A stretch of DNA of 64,000 nucleotides from Cunninghamia lanceolata. Taxonomy: Eukaryota > Streptophyta > Pinopsida > Cupressales > Cupressaceae. The position numbers and the translations under genes were made by a program. The DNA lies in NCBI GenBank assembly GCA_027924645.1, contig BSBN01000334.1, forward strand, positions 3,162,001 to 3,226,000. Reading direction: 5' to 3'. How positions within the stretch are numbered: position 1 is the stretch's first letter; the number at the start of each line of letters is the position of its first letter. The notes beneath the pieces were generated by a model. That model made no database searches, had not been told where the DNA came from, and worked only from the letters and a program-made list of their open reading frames with translations. Shown piece by piece: positions 60,871-64,000 of the stretch.

Positions 60871-61704
60871 AACATAAATTTTTTCAAGGATCAATAAATT
60901 TGAATTCAATGTCCCCTGTGTAGAAATTTAAATTGGTATCAATTGTTCAAGCAAAGACATAAGAAGAGATAATAAAAACACATACAAGAGAATGATCTCA
61001 TTGGTGTAGCATCTGATGTATTGGAGAAGTTGATGACTAGATATCAAAAAGATAAATCATTATCATCAGCTGATCAACTCAAAGGTATGATAAAATAAAT
61101 CAGCAATTATCTTGAATCTTTTAGAAACTCTACAGAAACAAAAGTTAGAAAAGAGTTTGATGAGATAAGATTAGGTGATTTAAAGACCATGTTGATCAAT
61201 GATAAAACTTCTTTAGACAATGGAATAAGAGGTATACAAAGTACCATAAAAGAATCCTGTGATTTGTACAAATTTTGTTTATCATGGCTGGAAGCTACAA
61301 AGGAGTTAGAGGTGAAGATTAGCAATTTGAAACTACAGCTCACAAATATTTCTATGTCACTTGATCCAACAATTAAGTCAGTAAGCAACATAGCGATACA
61401 AGTGATGAATATCCATAATGAGTTAAGTAATCTAGAGAATAAGAAAGATCAAATGAAAAATAGAATGTGTCAAGTGGGAGGACTAATAAGTCCCAAGCTA
61501 GTTTCAATGTCAAATCTTATAGTAGAAGCACTGCAAGTAAGTGCACTAATTGACACACCTTCTGATATACAAAAAGTAGAGAAATTAGTCTTCTTAATAA
61601 GTGGCCATATTCAAATTTTGGACAATGCTAAGAATAGTTGGGATAGAGAGTTAGTTCAAATCAAGAACATTTTCAATAACATCCTACAACCCACAACAAA
61701 TTAA
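60871..61704 (+). pseudogene. Uncharacterised extra ORF, locus A, 3' part
   Basis: Continues the interrupted ORF of 39646-42178 after the GGATG duplication. It starts with a broken stretch (VASDVLEKLMTRYQKDKSLS at about 61007-61066, stops near 61099). A clean frame then runs to TAA 61702-61704: KVRKEFDEIRLGDLKTMLIN, CLSWLEATKELEVKISNLKL, NELSNLENKKDQMKNR and ELVQIKNIFNNILQP. It is strongly helical with coiled-coil-like heptads, like the C-part of the giant-LTR ORFs. No known domain. Confidence 0.6.
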
Positions 61705-62664
61705 GTTAGAGATTTTACCTATACATATTGTTATCAATTAGATATGCACCCTATGCTAAGTTATTCAACTTAACTATCTATTGACGTATGGGAACATTCC
61801 TAGGAGTGTGGGTTGCCTAAACTTGGAGTGAACCTCCAAAGTGAGCTAGTTCTCTTAATGATTTTTCCTAATCTAAATGACTTTTAGAGGGAAAAGGAAT
61901 ATGAAGTTAACTGCAAATGAAATTTTAAACTCTAAACTTTAATCTATCTGAATGCTCTCACCCACAAACAACCCTTTAAACATAACCTTTCACAATCCCA
62001 CCAAGAACATTCAATCCAAGAATAATTTATATGAAGGCTCAATTTGGACACAACATATAACTAGGATCAAAAGAAATATCTGCATACAATTTCACAATAA
62101 TGAGACATGAAAAAGGACAAAGTGTTGTCACAATGAAGCCTCAGATCAAAAGCTACAAATTTAAGGCAAATAGATGAAATAGGAAAGATCTACTATATAG
62201 AACTGGGAGGAGTACATGAAAATCTAGTAAAAACTAAGTAAAAAATAAGTCTACAAACTCTCTCCCTATGCTTAAGAGAGAAGAAACAATAATCTCCAAC
62301 TGACTCGAGAAATAACTAGCTTTCTCCTATCAATACCTGCCAATAGATGTCCCAAGAGAAAAAACTGGAAAAAAGCTCCTAAAAATAGACATGTAAATCA
62401 ATTTTGAGCTCCTCTAAAAAGGTATCAAAAAGCCCTTTGAAATGCTTCCAAACTAAAAAAGAAGTTGCCAAAAAATTCTATCAAGTGGCCCCCACCAAAA
62501 TCTCCTTTAAAACATGCTTTATCTGCTTCATAAAGGCTCTATTTTGTCCTTATCTATCCAAATTTGCCTAGAAGAAAGCAAATCTAACAAGAAAGATCTT
62601 GTCCTTATCCACTTTGCTTTAACTTTGATGGAAAATGCTCTGTATTTAGTGACAAACGCCATGG
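61705..62664. other. Non-coding flank of locus A
   Basis: AT-rich with no gene recognised. A purine-rich tract (agagggaaaaggaa at about 61887-61900) is a possible polypurine tract, but no LTR start follows it that matches the LTR at 36150. Confidence 0.4.
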
Positions 62665-63290
62665 CTAGGTTTTGAAGTTTGACCCTCCATTTTCACTATC
62701 TACGAGCACACTTCTTGGAGGTTTTTTATGTAGGAAAACAAAGGTAGTGCTTTTAGTGTCACTGATTAAACCATTTTCTTTACTTATCACTAGTTTTTTC
62801 AACCCTCTGGCCATAGCTCTAAACAAGTTCTTGACGTATTTGTTCTGTTCTACTGTTCTTTGCTCTTTCGCTATGGATTGTGGCCACCATGGAATTTCTC
62901 TGAGACTCTCCTTACGATGTTCAACTATGTCCTTTCTCAACACACAATGAGTAAGCTTCTTTGCCAGCTAAGCTCTACATTTTCCTCTTGTATTTCTGCA
63001 AAATAGATGCTCAATTCAGACAACATGCTGGAAGTACATTTCATTTCCTTCCTGCATTTGTTTATCAAACCCCTATGGCAGTGACCTTACGAAAAAATCT
63101 AGGTTTTCTTTATGATTCAATGACTCCACCTTTCTCTCACTTTCCTCAAAACAAACCAAAGAGACAAATGCTATTTCATTGTCATTTCTGTAAGTGAGGC
63201 CGCAACCTCATGAGGAAGCTCTAAGTTTTTATTCCCTTCCCCTGAGTGCAACCTCTATTTCTTCAATGTCCATGACTTCTGCTCAAAAGC
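62665..63290 (-). pseudogene. Possible minus-strand coding remnant, unrecognised
   Basis: On minus, 62943-62665 is open for 92 codons (EHRKESLREIPWWPQSIAKE, then FVFLHKKPPRSVLVDSENGG). Upstream, protein-like stretches continue (VCFEESERKVESLNHKENLD near 63165; MDIEEIEVALRGRE near 63270) with stops between. Composition looks coding, and the opposite strand is also open. I recognise no family. It could be exons of a decayed gene or chance. Confidence 0.25.
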
Positions 63291-64000
63291 ATAAAGTGGG
63301 TGTGATCTTCTGTGAAAAAAGAGCCTCTCCTTGGCCACGGTGTTGATGACAAAACAAATGGTTTTTTGCCATTTCTGGGTATCTAATATTTTCTCAAACT
63401 TGGAATCCTTCTAGTTCATGCTTTGAATGTTGCTCCTCATATCTTATGTGACTAGTTTTTCTTGGATTTTATGTGGCAATCGGATAATGTGTTGCTTCTT
63501 TAGATTGAGTCATGACAAGACTATGAACACAGTCACTCTATATAACTACTTTTGGATGCCTTTTTGCTGTTCTCCTTGGGATTTCTAAGACTATGTGACA
63601 GAGTTCCTCATAGCTGTATGGCTATCATTACTAAACTAATGATTATCTTCACTCTTTATTACTATCTCTAAACTGAAACATGCATTCTTTCATGAAGATG
63701 TATGCTTATCACCGTGTCTTCATAGGTGGCTATCACATATATCTTTGAATCATGCTATAGTTTTACTTGGTTTTGAAAAGGCAGCAGTTCATATTAGATA
63801 GGCTTGAGCTGGTATATGACACCTTTCATTATGAACATTGCATGGACATTTCTGTGTATAGTATCATGTGTATGGCTGTTACATTCCATGAATTTTACTC
63901 ACAAGCCTACTACACGTTTTCCCCTTCCTGAATGACTGTCACATTACATTTGTTTTGACTGTGGTTTATAATTATCTTCTGGAACAATACCTCTTGTAGA
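63291..64000. other. No feature recognised
   Basis: Mixed-composition sequence to the window end. No motif, repeat or ORF that I can support. Confidence 0.4.

Noticed and set aside
1..64000. CRISPR arrays, bacterial operons, rRNA or tRNA genes
   Set aside because: No regular direct repeats with spacers, no ribosome binding site patterns, no rRNA motifs. The palindrome arrays are too diverged and irregular for CRISPR.

Overview
The window looks like intergenic DNA from a seed plant with a very large genome. A gymnosperm (conifer type) is my best guess, but that is inference. The evidence is AT-rich sequence, nested LTR retrotransposons of several ages with very long LTRs, a plant-specific GRAS gene and a plant mobile domain (PMD) gene. 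I see no prokaryotic, CRISPR, rRNA or tRNA feature. Only one locus resembles an ordinary plant gene: the intronless GRAS gene at 18634-19902, and it has an in-frame TAG.

Layout, left to right. (1) 1-15.6 kb is, by inference, the right part of one old Ty3/gypsy element on +. Its integrase is at 2605-3626, an antisense PMD gene at 11620-13880, and a purine tract plus 3' LTR start at 14643-14657. It has been invaded by a decayed Ty1/copia element (RNase H remnant 940-1425, LTR 2077-2604), by a well-bounded Ty1/copia element (5136-10217, 484-bp LTRs, duplicated ATAAC), and possibly by a third fragment (10453-11455). (2) 15.6-24.3 kb is gene-poor and holds the GRAS gene. (3) 24.4-27.7 kb is a minus-strand gypsy relic (LTR end, primer site, gag, extra ORF). 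It is interrupted or followed by a clean 7.9-kb element at 27758-35678 with 2.6/2.7-kb LTRs, duplicated CATGC, and a single gag-like ORF with no pol. (4) 36.1-42.2 kb is a copia-type LTR, primer site and four-zinc-knuckle gag, followed by an uncharacterised extra ORF (locus A). (5) 42179-60865 is an 18.7-kb Ty3/gypsy element inserted into that extra ORF, with duplicated GGATG. (6) 60871-61704 is the rest of the interrupted ORF, and 61.7-64 kb is mostly non-coding.

The most unusual object is the 18.7-kb element. Each LTR is 6228 bp, longer than its gag-pol region or close to it. Within U3, upstream of the TATA box, each LTR carries a roughly 1,180-codon protein-coding region of unknown function. 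Upstream of that ORF is an array of about a dozen or more diverged palindromic modules with CATGTA outer arms and GGNGGTC/GACCNCC inner arms. The gag-pol region has a second, archaeal-type RNase H between protease and reverse transcriptase. Because the ORF lies in U3, a genomic transcript would carry it at its 3' end, a layout comparable to the LTR-encoded sag gene of mouse mammary tumour virus. Four loci (24.4-26.1 kb minus, 39.6-61.7 kb split, and both giant LTRs) carry long, charged, uncharacterised ORFs of similar architecture.

Most coding regions are broken mainly by in-frame TAG codons where related proteins have Gln, Trp or Arg. This fits C-to-T decay of methylated CAG/CHG sites. All functional statements about these relics refer to their ancestral state.
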